DNA of 64,000 nt from Ochotona curzoniae (taxonomy: Eukaryota > Chordata > Mammalia > Lagomorpha > Ochotonidae), in contig NW_024467121.1 in NCBI RefSeq assembly GCF_017591425.1, forward strand, positions 23,014,707-23,078,706, read 5' to 3'. Below, in pieces: positions 10,640 to 22,669 of the stretch. Made by a program: the position numbers and the translations under genes. Numbering within the stretch: the first letter of the stretch is position 1; each line of letters begins with the position of its first letter. The notes below the pieces were generated by a model. That model was not told the DNA's origin. It searched no databases and was given only the letters and a program-made list of their open reading frames with translations.

Positions 10640-12105
10640 AAATTTTGTGTAGTTTCATCGAACAGAGTAACGTGGGTAATTCTAGAAATATTTTCTTTTT
10701 TGCCATTGCTTTAATGCTTACCAAGTTTTTTCTTTTTCCTCTGATCACTTATTTGTATTCTGTCTTGGTGGCTGTATTTTTTACATTTAAGTTAAAAATA
10801 TTTTTGTTTTCAAATTTTAACTGATGCTTACCCAATAAGAATTCAACTAGCATTTATATGTGTTATACAGGTGTAATTTTTCAAAGAAAAATTGAAGCAG
10901 TGCTTTCACACCAAATTCCAATACCTTTGCAAAGACAACAACCGTTAACAATTGGTATATGAGTTCTTCAGCCTGTCTCTAAGCTTACAGCATTTACAAC
11001 ATTTATTTTTACCTAAGTGAAATACATATACATGTAGCACATATCATGCTACACCTTGGTTCTTAGAGATGCTTCTGCGGCAGTATACATAGCTTCACCT
11101 TGCTCTTCTCAATTGCATAAACTAGAAATTGTATATGTGAGGCCGACTCGGTGGCTCAGCAAGCTGATGATCCTCCTTGTGGCACTGGCATCTCACAAGG
11201 GAGCCAGTTCGTGTCCCGGCTGCTCCACTTCCAATCCAGCTCTTTGACTATGGTTGGGAAATGTTACCGAGGAGGCCCAAAACCTTGGGACCCTGCTTCC
11301 ATGTGGAGTATGCAGAAGAAGCTCCTGGCTCCTGGCTTCAGATCGGCTCAGCTCTGGCCATTGTGACCATTTGGGGAGTGAACTAGAGGATGGAAGACCT
11401 TTTCTCTTTAGCTGTAAAATCTGTCTTTCAACTAAAAATAAATCGATCTTTAAAAAAAGAAATTGTATTGCAACTGCTCCTTGACCTCTAATGGGATTAC
11501 AACTTTATCATCTCAATCTAAGTTAAAAATGCATGTAAATATCCTAAACTTTCACCTGTCCTGGCTCACTGTATTGATCATTTCCCATGCTGGTCACTGA
11601 GCTCACTGCTGCTGCCTTGCAACTCAGGAGCATGCCATAGTACATACAGCACAGCTGCAAGAGGTCCAAATTCATACTGTAGAAGCTCATGCTTGCTCCT
11701 GTCCTCCGTTTTCAGCACTGAATTGGGTTATTATCCCTGTACCACTGAGATGTGGCAGTTCTTTCTATGTTCTGGATTCAAGATGCTGCTTGTGTCACAT
11801 GTTGATTAACTATTATTGGATTTCTTTCTCAGTCTCTAGTCTGTTCCTTTGCAGTTTGCCCCTGCACGAATCCCACACTCTCTTAGGGAAGGCAGAGTGA
11901 ATCAATGTTCTTAATATTTGATAGGCCTGTTGCCCTTCATTGTTCTTTGTTTTCAAAATTGACTTTGGCTACTCCTGGCCTTGTGTTCTTCCATCTGAAT
12001 AATTCTGACCAACATGACACATTTCATCTAAACTCAGTGGATAATACAGAACTGTGGAGAGTTTGTGAAAAATTGGTATCCTATGAAGCATAGTATTTAA
12101 AATTT
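10640..12105 (-). repeat. ancient L1M LINE, antisense, interrupted
   Basis: The plus strand reads as decayed reverse complement of L1 3' end and ORF2: 'catgctacaccttggttctt', 'tcttctcaattgcataaact', then 'ttctatgttctggattcaag' and 'attgactttggctactcctg'. Each resembles the corresponding antisense L1 segment in the correct order. A SINE at 11141-11457 splits it. There is no intact reading frame. Confidence 0.6.
11141..11457 (+). repeat. lagomorph C-SINE with target-site duplication
   Basis: Head 'ggccgactcggtggctcagc', B-box-like 'agttcgtgtccc', tail 'tcaactaaaaataaat' plus an A-run. The 11-mer 'agaaattgtat' occurs at 11124-11134 and again at 11458-11468, marking the target-site duplication of insertion into the older L1. 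Confidence 0.95.
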
Positions 12106-12375
12106 CTTAAAATGATTTTTCTACTTAGTTCAGAGGCTGAGACACAGAGAGCCTCCATCTGCTCCTCTCTCCCCAAATGCTCATGACAGCTGAGGCCAAA
12201 GCCAAGAGCCAGAACAGACACATGGCGGTAGGACTCACTTAGCTGAGCCCTTGGCACTGTCTCCCAGGGTCTGCGTTGGTGTGGTTTGAGTCAGGAGCCA
12301 GAGCTGGGGGTAGAACCCAGGTACTCGGGTCTGGGATGTGGGTGTTATGATTACGAGGCTAAGGGCACATGCCAA
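12106..12375 (-). repeat. lagomorph C-SINE, old, antisense
   Basis: 'gctgagacacagagag', 'ccatctgctcctctctcccc', 'gggtagaacccaggtactcg' and 'aagggcacatgcc' follow the antisense order of the older subfamily. It also lies within the decayed L1 region. Confidence 0.75.
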
Positions 12376-12639
12376 TCTGCACACTCTCATCCATGAATGT
12401 GGTTGGATTCTCCACTAGGCAGGATTCTGCAAAGATGCTGTAGTTTTCTCTCGAGGGTCTGAAGCATTGCTAGAGAGGCATTTAGTTCTTTGACCTTGAT
12501 TTCTCCACTCTTTCAGTGCCACGGATGGAAAGATGCTACAATTAACCTGACATCGAATGTCCAGACCACCTCGGCTCAGCGCCATCCTTTCCTTTGGGAG
12601 TGAGAAGCTCCCAAAGTAGTGAGTAGGATTTGGCTTCTT
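12376..12639. other. unassigned DNA between L1 fragments
   Basis: No feature was recognised; it may be further decayed L1. Confidence 0.35.
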
Positions 12640-12960
12640 TCTCTATGGTAGGTTTGCTTTTTTCATGGAGGTTCTGAGAAATGCAAATTGCATTAGTATC
12701 ATCCTTATTCGATTGTTTACCTCAGTGAAAGTTTCTGTATTTTCCCATTAACTATGCCATTTCCTGCAGGTTTTTTTTTTTTTTTTGAAGATATTCATCC
12801 TCTTCTTTCTTTTCATAGAGATGCTTGATCAATTCATGGTAGTGTCTATCCTGTTACTGGGTGGCTGAGGGTTTTTGTCATGAATGGATATTGTAATGCA
12901 TCAAATTATCTCTTGCATTTATGCAAATGTTCATATGATTTCTCTCTTTTATTTTGTTAA
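12640..12960 (-). repeat. ancient L1M ORF2 fragment, antisense
   Basis: 'gctgagggtttttgtcatga', then 'atggatattgtaatgcatca' and 'gttcatatgatttctctctt' match the antisense of the L1 reverse-transcriptase region. The order is consistent with continuation of the element that starts near 10640. Confidence 0.65.
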
Positions 12961-12999
12961 AAGGCAAATCATGCTGATTTTTCTTGAAATTTTACTCTT

Positions 13000-13325
13000 G
13001 ATATAATTTAAGACTTACATAAAAGTTGAAGATTTTAGCAAGAAACTCATATAACCCTTCACCCAGATTCACATTTTGCCTCATTAGCTTTATCATTCTT
13101 CTCATATATACATCCTCATATATACATATGTATGTGTTAATATGTTACTTATTTGTTGAATAACTTGAAGATATTACAACCCTCATATTTAAGTGTGTAT
13201 TTATAAAGACACTCTCTTTTATGATCAGAATTCATTAAGGCCAGGAAATTAAACACTGATATGTCACTACTCATAAAAATGAATGTCAAGATGATTCTGT
13301 ATTTTTTCCTTTTAATGAGAGTTCT
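13000..13325 (-). repeat. second ancient L1M 3' UTR, antisense
   Basis: 'acttacataaaagttgaaga', 'catataacccttcacccag', 'gacactctcttttatgatca' and 'aggaaattaaacactgatat' follow the antisense 3' end of an old L1M subfamily. A 3' end downstream of ORF2 sequence in the same orientation means this is a separate insertion. Confidence 0.6.
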
Positions 13326-13349
13326 TATCACAGTATCAGGATATCATAG

Positions 13350-13480
13350 GCAGTAGGGACCGAAATACTTGAGTCAACCTCATCTGTCTCAAAGATGTGC
13401 ATTAGCAGGAGACTGGAGGCAGAAGTGGAACTGGGGTGTGAACCCAGACATTTGGATACGGAATTTTGCTCTCATTGGAT
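13350..13480 (-). repeat. C-SINE fragment, antisense
   Basis: Partial old copy: 'aatacttgagtcaacctcat', 'gtgcattagcaggagactgg' and 'ggtgtgaacccagacatttg'. Both ends are missing. Confidence 0.6.
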
Positions 13481-13669
13481 TGCTTCATGCTTTGGGGGTC
13501 TGGCCTGTACACTTGTTGAGAATGGGAGACTTTGGCTGTGTTTCTCCTTCTCTCTCTCCTCATCCCCAACTTGACTGTTCCCTCAGTTTCCTCTCCTTAC
13601 CAGCGTTTTACAGCTGTCAGCCCTCCAGGTCTTTATACCTGAACCTTGTCTGCTATTTCAGAGCTTCTT

Positions 13670-13870
13670 TCTGTATTTGTCAGGATTCTCCAGAGAAAAG
13701 GGAGCAGTAGGATATAAAAATACAAGTTATTGATGTGGATTTATTTTGAATTACAGATGCTGAGAAGTCATCCACTGTGGTATCTGTAATGGAAACAAGA
13801 AGACGAAGAGAGTGAATTCTGTTTGAGAAGCGGCAGCCTGGTGTTCAGGGCAGAAGATGCAGGGGATGGG
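13670..13870 (+). repeat. ancient mammalian interspersed repeat, family uncertain
   Basis: 'tgtcaggattctccagagaa' followed by 'agcagtaggatataaaaata' and 'ggatttattttgaatt' matches the well-known mammalian repeat that opens 'gtcagggttctccagagaaa'. I cannot fix the family name from memory. Confidence 0.5.
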
Positions 13871-13871
13871 G

Positions 13872-14220
13872 TTCCTGGGCAGGTATTAAGATGTTACTTG
13901 GAACACCTGCATCCCGTGTGGAAGTGCTGAGTTCAAGTTTCAGTTCTGTTCCTGAATACAACTTCTTACCTGTGTATATCCTGGAAATCAACAGATGATA
14001 GCTCACACAGTTGAGTCCCTGTTATTCATCTGGGAGATCCAGATTGAATGCTTGGCTCCTGGCTTGAGCCTGGCCCAGCCTCGGCAGCTGCAGGTGCAAG
14101 CATTTGGGGAGTGAACCAGTAAATGGAGATCTCTCTGTTTCTTTCTCATGTGTGTGTGTGCACGTGCACATGCACCTTTCAAAACAAATAACTTGACAAT
14201 AAAAAATTGTTTTTTTAAAA
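13872..14220 (+). repeat. lagomorph C-SINE, old
   Basis: Old-type copy with 'ggaacacctgcatcccgtgt', 'ctgggagatccagattgaat', 'catttggggagtgaaccagt' and an A-rich tail. A short GT/CA-rich insertion lies in the pyrimidine region near 14150. Confidence 0.85.
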
Positions 14221-14546
14221 GAAGATGAATGGTCCAGCACTGAAAGGGAGAGTTCAGCCCCTTCCTGTATTCTGTTGGATGTGGGATCTCAGTGGACTAT
14301 TGGTGAGGGGGGGGTCTTCTTCCTCAGTTCACTGATCAAATGCAGGTCTCTTCTACAACATCCTTCCAGATACACCCAGAAATAGTTTATCAGCTGAATC
14401 AACACAAATGAATGCTCATATTTCCATGGTCAAGTCCAGTCACTGGGTTTGATCTAGATTCTTTATCATAAAGTCCTTTCCCTGGTCATATGGTCTCCCT
14501 GGGCTATAGAGCTGAATCCCAAGATACTGTCTTGTAGGCTGCTCAC
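14221..14546. other. single-copy DNA, nothing recognised
   Basis: No repeat, exon or RNA gene was seen. Confidence 0.4.
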
Positions 14547-14836
14547 TTTAAAAAGAGTTATTTACTTGAAGGCAAAGCAGGAGAGAGAAGAGAGAGAGAG
14601 AGCGATGGTCTATCTGCTAGGGCAGGGCTAGGTTGAAGCCAGGAGTCTGGAACTCCATCTGGGTCTCCCATGTAGAGGTAGGGGCCCAAAAACTTGGGTC
14701 AACTTCTGCTGCTTTTCCGGACCATTAGCTGGGAGCTGAATCAGAAGTGGAGCAGCTGGGTCATGAACCTGCACTCAGATATGGGACACTGCTGTTGGAG
14801 CGAGTGGCTTAATCCTGTTTCACCATGCTGGCCTTG
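14547..14836 (-). repeat. lagomorph C-SINE, old, antisense
   Basis: 'agagttatttacttgaaggc', a GA-rich patch, 'atctgggtctcccatgtaga', 'ccattagctgggagctgaat' and the head at 'caccatgctggcct' mark a complete diverged copy. Confidence 0.85.
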
Positions 14837-15131
14837 AGATTTCTTTCTTAAAGAAGACTCCTTCCGGTGTCTGCTTTGACTAGTGAAAGCGACTCTGACT
14901 GCCCCTCTCCTGTGGAGCACGCAGCCCCCTGCTCTACAGGATTTAAATTCCAGGCCACCACTGTCAACAGGCCTGAGGTTTCTATTGGTGCTCACCACCA
15001 CCAAGATGATGGTGCTGAGCCCAGTTCATATGTTTTTATTTTGTTTTTTCCCTCTCCCTGCTATGCCTTTGCATCAAGGAGATATGATACAAGGAGTGAG
15101 GTCACTGTACTTGATTAGGATTCTACTTTCT

Positions 15132-15400
15132 TTTAATCTTTACTTTATTGAAAATACACACATAGACACATTTACAGACTAAGGGTTCTCTCTCGTTCTC
15201 TAGTTTATTCCCTAACCTCTGCAACAGCTGGGGCTGGGCTAGGCTGAAACCAGGAACTTGGAACTTGGGTAGCAAGAACCCAAGTGGTTGATAAGAACCT
15301 CCTGAGGTCCACATTGTTGGAGGAAGGTAAAATCAAGAGCGGAGCTTGGACTAGAAACCAGGCACTCCAATGTAGCGAGTGGGTTTTCTAAACAGCTCCA
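15132..15400 (-). repeat. lagomorph C-SINE, old, antisense
   Basis: 'tttaatctttactttattga', 'agctggggctgggctaggct' and 'ctagaaaccaggcactccaa' support an old, incomplete copy. Confidence 0.65.
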
Positions 15401-16867
15401 AATACCTTCTCAGAGAAAAACATGAGAGCTTTTGGGTGCTCTTTAATGAAAAGATCCCAAACCTTGGCCATGAGGTCATGCAGAAGTGGGTTGTGGAATC
15501 TGGGGGTTTGGGTCTCTGCCTGCTTCCCAGAGAAAAGCAAAATTCTAACAGCTAGAACCATAGATACAGAAATATTGAGAGAATAGACAATTAGTTGCTT
15601 AACTTGTATTCCTCTTTGCATTTCTTGTGATGCTGAAAATGAACTCAGAAGTTCCAAGTTAAGTGGAAAATAAGGAAGAAAACAACAAACATGCTTAGTA
15701 TAACTGACTGTAATACGGAATAAATTGAAATTTAAACTGACATACTTTATGTCACTTATTCTTCGTGATCATGGTATCTCCCCTGCCAGGTAAGTACATG
15801 TCACTTATTCTTCATACATTTTCCTTAAGGATGTTTAGAAAATTACTAGTGTATCTAAATGTTCTAACTTCACACATTAATTAGCATCTGATACTTCTTA
15901 AGTAAAAGATTCCTAATGAGTTTGCCTTGTAACTAAATTCGTACATTGGGTAAAACCCCTGAAATGCAACAAATTTAGGAAATGAAAATTTTCCCAGGAG
16001 AAAACTGATACTAAGAGCACATTCAGTGTGAATTTTCTTTTCTCATCCTTTTACCCAACACAACCACGGAGCATATGTTCATCATGCATGTGTGTGGGAC
16101 TCTCAGGGGTTAAAACCTCAGGTCTCCTGCATTCAGTGAGCATGTGGTGACCAGCCCAGAGCCAGACTGAGCCATATTAATTTCCCAGAAGATTTCAAAG
16201 AATTATCTTTTGAAAAGGAGAAGTTGGGGCTAATAAAAACCAGGATCACCTCCGGCAGTCACATGGAAAAGAATAGAAACAAATTACTCCTGGCTTGTTT
16301 GACATGGCTGCTGGAGGCTCCTCCAGCCAGACCAGACTGCTTTGCTTTGCTTTCCTTGAGTCTGAGGAGGAAAGCCATGTCAGGAACGTCCGGGAGGGGT
16401 AGCGGCAACAAGGCTGTGCCCAGTGTGCATCTGCGTTTTCTTTCTGCAGTCCAGTTCTTTGCGGGAAGTGTGGTGAGCACCACAAAGACCTTGGCGTCAT
16501 CAGGCTCTCAGTTGGGATTCCTGTTTTGCCACGTCGAGCCAGGGTGCACTTGGGAAATGTAGATTTCCACACCGGGCGTCAGTTTCTGCAATGAGAGTCT
16601 GCTACCTCGTGATCGCGCAGAAGTGAAGTGAGGTAAGGTCTGCAGCACACCTCGTTCCTGATAAACCCTAGAAACTGGCATGGAACACCTGCATTTCCCC
16701 ATCAGCCTTTCTAGTTCCGCCCCATCAGACCTCACTTCCTTACTCAGCTTCTTGCAAGTTGTGGCCAATGATTGAGGTGATAGGTAAAGATTAAGGAGCT
16801 TCAAGAGAAAATGTCAGTTATCTGTTGAGTGTGTCTCAGATGACAACCCCACACCCCGCCCCCAACA
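15401..16867. other. 1.5 kb of single-copy DNA, no gene seen
   Basis: No recognised repeat. Overlapping open frames of about 110 codons on opposite strands near 16224-16572 reflect a low local stop density, not a recognisable gene. Confidence 0.5.
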
Positions 16868-17235
16868 CACAACTTCCAAACTAGCAGCTTGAAACAACTA
16901 TTGGATTGCATTCCCAGCTTTTGAAGATCAGGGTTTTACCAGAGTTCCATGACATCTGTGGGCTCCCCAGGGGGAACCCCGAATCTAGGGGCACTTTCTA
17001 GCCAGAATGCACAATTACCAAGAGAGGTTTTCATTCGTTACTGATGGTCAGTTAGTACCTTAAATTAGAAACACCAAAACTCAGCTCACACCTGCTGAGT
17101 CCTAAGTCTTTCCAGGATCAAGAGGAGGGAGCACTAATTCCCTCTCTTGCTGTGGGGAATGTCCAAGTCACTTGGTGTGGAAATGTGGAATGGGCCCTAT
17201 TGCTGTGTGTGTGGCATCCTTGGAAAACTCAAGGG
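16868..17235 (+). repeat. ancient mammalian interspersed repeat, family uncertain
   Basis: 'actagcagcttgaaacaact', then much later 'aggatcaagaggagggagca' and 'ggggaatgtccaagtcactt', match the start and end landmarks of a common old repeat ('ttagtggcttaaaacaacaa' and 'gggaggaatgtcaaagtcac'). The middle is too decayed to follow. Confidence 0.4.
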
Positions 17236-17964
17236 GTGAACCTAGAGCATGTCTCTGAAATAATTGACTGATTTTGGCAGAAGTATCAAAGCTAGACCAG
17301 CTGAAGAGCTCCAAGCCCACTGCATGGGGATTCATGGGGAGATCTAGCAATGGAGACTTGATAAAGGCAAAGCCAGAAAGAGCAGAGCAAAGGGGTGACT
17401 GTCAGAGGTAGCCCTTTCAGGCAGCTGTGAAGCAGAAAAGGAGAAAGAAGTCAGGAGGTGCTGAGGTTTTGAACCTTGAGTGCCCAGAAGGGTGGGGCTG
17501 CCAGCATCTGAAGGGGGAAGTCACAGCAAAGCAGGAAGCTCCTCTTCCTCTTTACCCACCACACCCTTGGCTCTTTCTGACATTCACTTAGGAGAACTCT
17601 CCATCTGTTTTGCACGCGTATCCTTTGCTTTTCCCAGATCCGTGTCTGAGCTGGGATGGAAATCCCCAAAGGGCTGGGGCATCACTCTTTGTGGGATGAC
17701 ATCTGTGGCTAGGGGTAGAAATGGGCCGGTCTCAATCTGTTTGTGGATAAAAATCCCGTGCTATCTTTAAGCTTTACCTGCAAGAAATAAAAATCAGGAA
17801 ACGCCAGTGGAATAGGTGGCATGTCTGCAAAATGCTTCAATGCAGTCGTGGAAAGCCCTGACCTGGCTTTTGTTTGGGAAGGAGCGCAGATCTCTCTTAT
17901 AGCTGCATCTGGCCCTCCAGGACAGACCCTTCGGACTCCATTGTTTTTGCTTGCTTGTTCGCGT
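17236..17964. other. single-copy DNA, nothing recognised
   Basis: No feature was recognised. A long minus-strand open frame starts here and runs into the next SINE, so it is not a gene. Confidence 0.45.
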
Positions 17965-18245
17965 GCTGCAAGGCAGAGAGACAAATGAATACAAGAGAGA
18001 CATTGCCTTTCTGATTTACTCTCCAGATACCCACCACAGCTGGGGCTGGCTGCAGCCAGGTGCTGGGACTTGATACATCTCTTGGGTGACAGAGACCCAA
18101 GTCCTAGAGCCATCACTTCTATCTCTGTGCACATGAACAGGAAGCAGAAGTTGCAGTTGAGTTGAGACTTCAACCTGGGCCCTCTTATAATTCCCGATGT
18201 GGGCATCCCAAATGCTATCCTAACCATTATGTCGATGCCCACCCC
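17965..18245 (-). repeat. lagomorph C-SINE, old, antisense
   Basis: 'ggcagagagacaaatgaata', 'cacagctggggctggctgca' and 'ccattatgtcgatgcccacc' (decayed head) define the copy. Confidence 0.8.
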
Positions 18246-19064
18246 TAAATTCCATGTCTTGATGTTGATATCCCTTCCACCACTGTGGTCTGCTATCTGG
18301 GGAACAGAAGTGTGGTTAAGTGCATGGCTTCACTTTATTTCACTCTAGAAGACTTGACATTCAGAAGAAAAATTGCAATAAAGTTGTAAGATCATTGAAA
18401 AGAATCCCTAATAAATGTTATTTCCTAAATGGGACCTAGACAGAGGCTAAGCAAAGATTCCAATGAAACTGCCATTGGCTCAGGAAGTGGTCATTAGGAA
18501 TTGCTTGTAAAGTCATTCCATGAACCATCCTCAACCATATACCTAGTTTGTGGACCTAAATTGCCTTTACTCTGCATGTAAGTCAGCATTCTTATGAGTG
18601 CTTTGAAGTAAAATCAATGGGAGCGAAAAACTAGATTCATGGGCTCCTGTAACCAAGATGAAGTATTATGGTATCAGGTACAGTTGAATCCAGAAGTTCA
18701 AATACTGTCATTGTTCCTCTGCTCCTCTCATTTCCTGCTATAGGATTAACTCATTCCCTATCACTGCATGGCACTTCCTTCTTGTGCCAAGGAAAATGGC
18801 GTCCAGCGTCCCAGTTCAGTCCCATCAGAGAGAAGGGTGTTTGATCCCGCCTGGCCTCACTCCCCCGTCCCACCCCCACATCATCCAGACATCATTTCTG
18901 AGCAGGACTCTGAGAATGATCTGTATGCCCATTTCTTTGTTGAAAAGAGAAAAATGGGAGCATATGTGTTAGAGCACATACAAACAGTAGTTCGTGGTTA
19001 CCAACCTCCTTTGGTCATCAGCCTTGGCACTGATTAACCTTGAACTATTTTCAAAATTTGCCCT
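18246..19064. other. single-copy DNA, nothing recognised
   Basis: AT-rich sequence with an 89-codon plus-strand open frame at 18768-19037. It has no familiar domain and no splice sites at its ends. Confidence 0.45.
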
Positions 19065-19180
19065 GGTAGTTTGTTAGAAATGCTGATTCTGAAGCCCCTT
19101 CCCAACCCTCCTGAGTCAGAACCTGCAGTGTAACCACATTCCCAGGTGACTCTTACATCCACTGGAGCTTGGTAAAAGCT
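19065..19180 (+). mobile_element. MER5-like hAT DNA transposon remnant
   Basis: 'tagtttgttagaaatgctga', 'ttctgaagccccttcccaac', 'gagtcagaacctgcagtgta' and 'cccaggtgactctta' follow the MER5-type non-autonomous hAT-Charlie consensus in order. It is an internal fragment and immobile. Confidence 0.6.
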
Positions 19181-19549
19181 CAGCTAACCGGGAAATGATA
19201 AGCCATGGCCCTGAAGGAGCTTTCCAAACAGGCATCTGAGAAGGCTTGAGAAGGGTGGCACGGTTGTGGTGGGTAACCAACCTATATCTGCCAATGCCAT
19301 AAGAAAAGCAGGAGGCTGGAGCACAATATGGATACCCCCGGGAGGGACTCAGAGAGCAGCTCTGCAGCACACACTTGCGTTAGGTTCAGCAGACGTGTTG
19401 ATGTGGTCCTGTTCAGTTGTTGAAGAGGCTGCTCCGGATCTTGCAGATGGAATGTGGGCCCTGCATGGGCTAAGTTGCCAGGAGTGTCTTTGGTGATTTT
19501 ACATAGAGGAGAAGAAAGCATGGAGACTAGGGAGTTTGTCCCCAGAATT
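19181..19549. other. single-copy DNA, nothing recognised
   Basis: No feature was seen apart from an A/T-run at the edge with the next SINE. Confidence 0.4.
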
Positions 19550-19832
19550 AAAAAAAAAAAAAATTTTTTTTAAAAATCTGTTCAGTTTTCATTTTATTTG
19601 AAAGGGGAAGGTGAGGGAGAAAAATATCTTCCACCTGCTGATTCACTTTCTAAATGTTTACAACACCTGAAGCCAAGTTTACTACATGGATGGCCGGGAC
19701 CCACTTCCCCTGCTGCCTTCCAGGGTGCACAGAGCAGGAAGCTGGGTCAGGAGCAGAGCTGGGACTGAAGGCCAGCTGCCCCGACATGGGAGGTGGTACA
19801 GTCACAGACACTGCATTGAATCCTGGCACCTC
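19550..19832 (-). repeat. lagomorph C-SINE, old, antisense
   Basis: A/T tail, 'ttcattttatttgaaagggg', 'cttccacctgctgattcact', 'ggaagctgggtcaggagcag' and 'gacactgcattgaatcctgg' identify it. Confidence 0.75.
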
Positions 19833-21429
19833 CCAGAGGCTTTATAATGCAGGCAAAGACATTCTGATCTTGTCTCTGCTTTTTAGTGAACATTTACAAC
19901 AGTTGGTTGATAGAGTGTTTCTAAAATTTGGATCTTGCCTAATTGCAAATAGAGTGACTTCAGGCCTAGGCATTGTTGAGGCAAAAATATCATCCTACCT
20001 AGATGGATTTTGCCCATTCCCCAGGGAATTAGTGGTAGGCGTCATATGTAGAAACTAGATTAATTCTCAGTTGACTTGATCCGTTCTCCTCTTTTATTTA
20101 TTTGCATTACATGGAGCATTCATGTGAGAAGAGCTGAAGAAATGAAAGCCACTGGAGGTCTAATTTGATAGAGTTGTTCAAAAGACTCAGGGTCTGGACC
20201 CAAGGCTGAAATTCCTGCTGCTTGGCTCAGGGCTCTGAGGTCTTTGAAAATGTAGGCTGCAAAGTGAAGGGCTGAGAGACATTCCCCAGGCACCAGGCTG
20301 TCTTGCCCATTTTCCAGGCTTCTCTGCTGGCCCCTATCTTCTCAGGGCCACCCCACGGTGCTGGGAGCCACAGGGTTGCTTTGGCTCCCAACCCTCTCCC
20401 GGTTTCCTAGCAGGTGGGGATTAAGGGTGCAGATTCTGCAATTAGAGCCACTGGATTTTATCCCTTTCTTTGCCTCTTCCTCCATGCATGTTGGGCAGAT
20501 TCCACGACTGAAGTTCCTACAACTATAACATAGGGTTAGTGCTGGATCTCTTACAAGGATGATAGGAAAAAGTGCAGGAGAAAGCACCTGGTAACTTCTC
20601 CACTCAAGGCGGCTCTCACTTTTGTTCATTTAGGCATGAGGCTTTCCCCTGGGGTGTCGCCTGAGGCACATGTTCCATTCACCTATGAGTAAGAGGAATG
20701 AATATTAATTTCGTGACATCCCTTTCTGGCAATAGTCGGAGACATCTGGAGCCTTTAGAGAAATGGGGTATCCTGGAAGAACGCGGACCGTATCACATGC
20801 ACTCACAGTCCCATGCACAGGATGAGAACGGACTGTCACGCCCCCACTCATGCTATTCTGGCTCCCACAGCTTTTCCTGTCAACGACCTTTCTCATACTC
20901 AGGGGGCACTGGAGTGTGGGATTCTTCAGAAAAGATGACCGTCCTCTGTCTTGTCACTTTGAGAATGCAGCCTGTGCTGCTTGCACAAGCAGTTGGGTTC
21001 CTGGCTGGGGTTCCTTTTCCCTATCTTCATTCAGCACAGTTGCTGCAAACGTTGTGTCTTGGAAGGCAGGGTGCCACACACGGAGGGGGAGCTAAAAATG
21101 CCAGTTTTACATAAGAATTGCTTTCTCCACTCCGCCTCTGCCTCCATCCCTTCCTCCTTGGGCAGCTGCACTCTGGAGTCTGCCCTTCTTCTCTGTCCTC
21201 CGCACAACCTCGCTCTCCCTAGAAAGTCAAGGAATCCGTGATAGGTCTCTAACGGCCCGAACTCTCTTCTAAGCCCAGGACTCAGTATTGGAACCTTGAG
21301 AACCACAGGATGTTGGTCAAGCCTTGATGTTTTGTGATGTCTGCCTCCTCAGCGTTTCCCAAGGGCTGGGCAGCTCCTGCCCGGAGTTTGCCGGCCTGTT
21401 TGAGCCTCAGTGACAATTTTTCCTGAGTG
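19833..21429. other. 1.6 kb of single-copy DNA, no gene seen
   Basis: No repeat family is recognised. A plus-strand 138-codon frame at 20698-21114 has no recognisable motif, signal peptide or family resemblance. Confidence 0.5.
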
Positions 21430-21690
21430 TGCCTTGCAGCTTTACTGACTTTGCCCATGCCGGCCTTTCTTCTAGAACATTCTGCTCCTCTGGCTTCCCC
21501 ACCCTTCTCTGTTTACTAATGTGACACATTCTAACATGTTATGTTCGAGTGTATTTTTGTGAAGTCATTTGAGCTCAGCCCTCCTTGCCTGTCCCAGGGT
21601 AATCTATCCCATCTTGGTTGTTCCTGTGGGGGTTCACCTGTCCTTGTCTACAGAAATCTAAGCTCCAAGGGACCAGGGAACACTTGTGAT
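21430..21690 (+). repeat. probable L2 LINE fragment
   Basis: 'ctttcttctagaacattctg' followed by 'ctcctctggcttcccc' resembles the L2 3' region ('ctgcctggaacgctcttccc' type). The match is short and old. Confidence 0.35.
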
Positions 21691-21805
21691 GCCTCTTGCC
21701 TCTTGTGAGGTTTTAGCCGGGCATCCCTGGGGAAGTGCTACACCCTCCCTTTTCCTGTGAGTAGGGATCTTGTCACCCAACTTGGAGAGTAATTGATCCA
21801 ACAAC

Positions 21806-21903
21806 CCATTGGGGGTTGGGAGGAGGGGCTTGGAGAGGGGGATGGGAAATCCCAGAGCCTATGGAATTGTATCATAACACAATAATAAAAAATAATTTAA
21901 AAA
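21806..21903 (+). repeat. short lagomorph L1 3' end with poly(A)
   Basis: A G-rich polypurine stretch ('gggggttgggaggagggg'), 'gatgggaaatcccagagcct', 'attgtatcataacac' and 'aataataaaaaataat' plus an A-run are typical of the lagomorph L1 3' UTR end. A possible 15-bp duplication, imperfect at 3 positions, lies at 21791-21805 and 21904-21918, consistent with a severely 5'-truncated insertion of about 98 bp. Confidence 0.65.
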
Positions 21904-21918
21904 AATTCATCTAACAAC

Positions 21919-22669
21919 TTGACTCAGTCTCCTATATCAAGATTTGGTGCATTTTTGGCTTCCTTGCTTCACTCCTCATGCCTCATAGTTCATTCTTCAT
22001 AGTCCTGAATGAACAAGTAGTTAATGAGTACATCTGTGGAGTAGTTTTCTTTTCCCCAAGAGCTCTGGCCCTGTTGATGTTTATCTTCGCTGATGCCTTC
22101 GACATGATTATGGCACAGGACAATGGCAACTAGGGACTATTTCTCCTTCTCGGACATTGTTCAGGGCTTAGGGCATAAAAGAGTAATTCAGCCTGTGTCA
22201 ACACTGGCTGTTATTCTTTGAAATGTTGGCAAATGCGAGAGAAGGGAAAGGCTAGTTCGTTGTTTTCTTTTGTATTTCTCTGATTACCAGCCATTTGAAG
22301 CACTTGAGAAAAGCCAACTGAAATGTGCCTTCTAAGCTGCTGTGAGATCAGACGTGGGGTGTAGAATGGCCAGCTGTGCGGGCCAATGCAGTCAAGTGCC
22401 CCGCACTTCCTAGGCCACGAGGCCACACAGACCATCACATACCCAATGTGTGGCTCAAGAGGAAGTGTGTTTCATTGATGGCAGCTCCAGGGGAAGCCTT
22501 GTTAGTGCATGTGGGACCCTATGCTCATGTTGTGCTCTGCCCTCTGTCAGCAGCCGTAACCCTGCTCTGCCCCCAGAGATGCCCATCCTGAAGTGTCACT
22601 AAGCCCCTCCCTGTGGCCAGGACACTGTAGCTGTCTTTCTTCAACTCTCAGAGAAACCCCAGGAGTGTG
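21919..22669. other. single-copy DNA, nothing recognised
   Basis: No feature was recognised. Confidence 0.45.

Noticed and set aside
17709..18242. 177-codon minus-strand open frame
   Set aside because: Its first half is an old SINE and the rest shows no family resemblance.
20698..21114. 138-codon plus-strand open frame
   Set aside because: No splice context, no domain, and overlapping open frames on the other strand.
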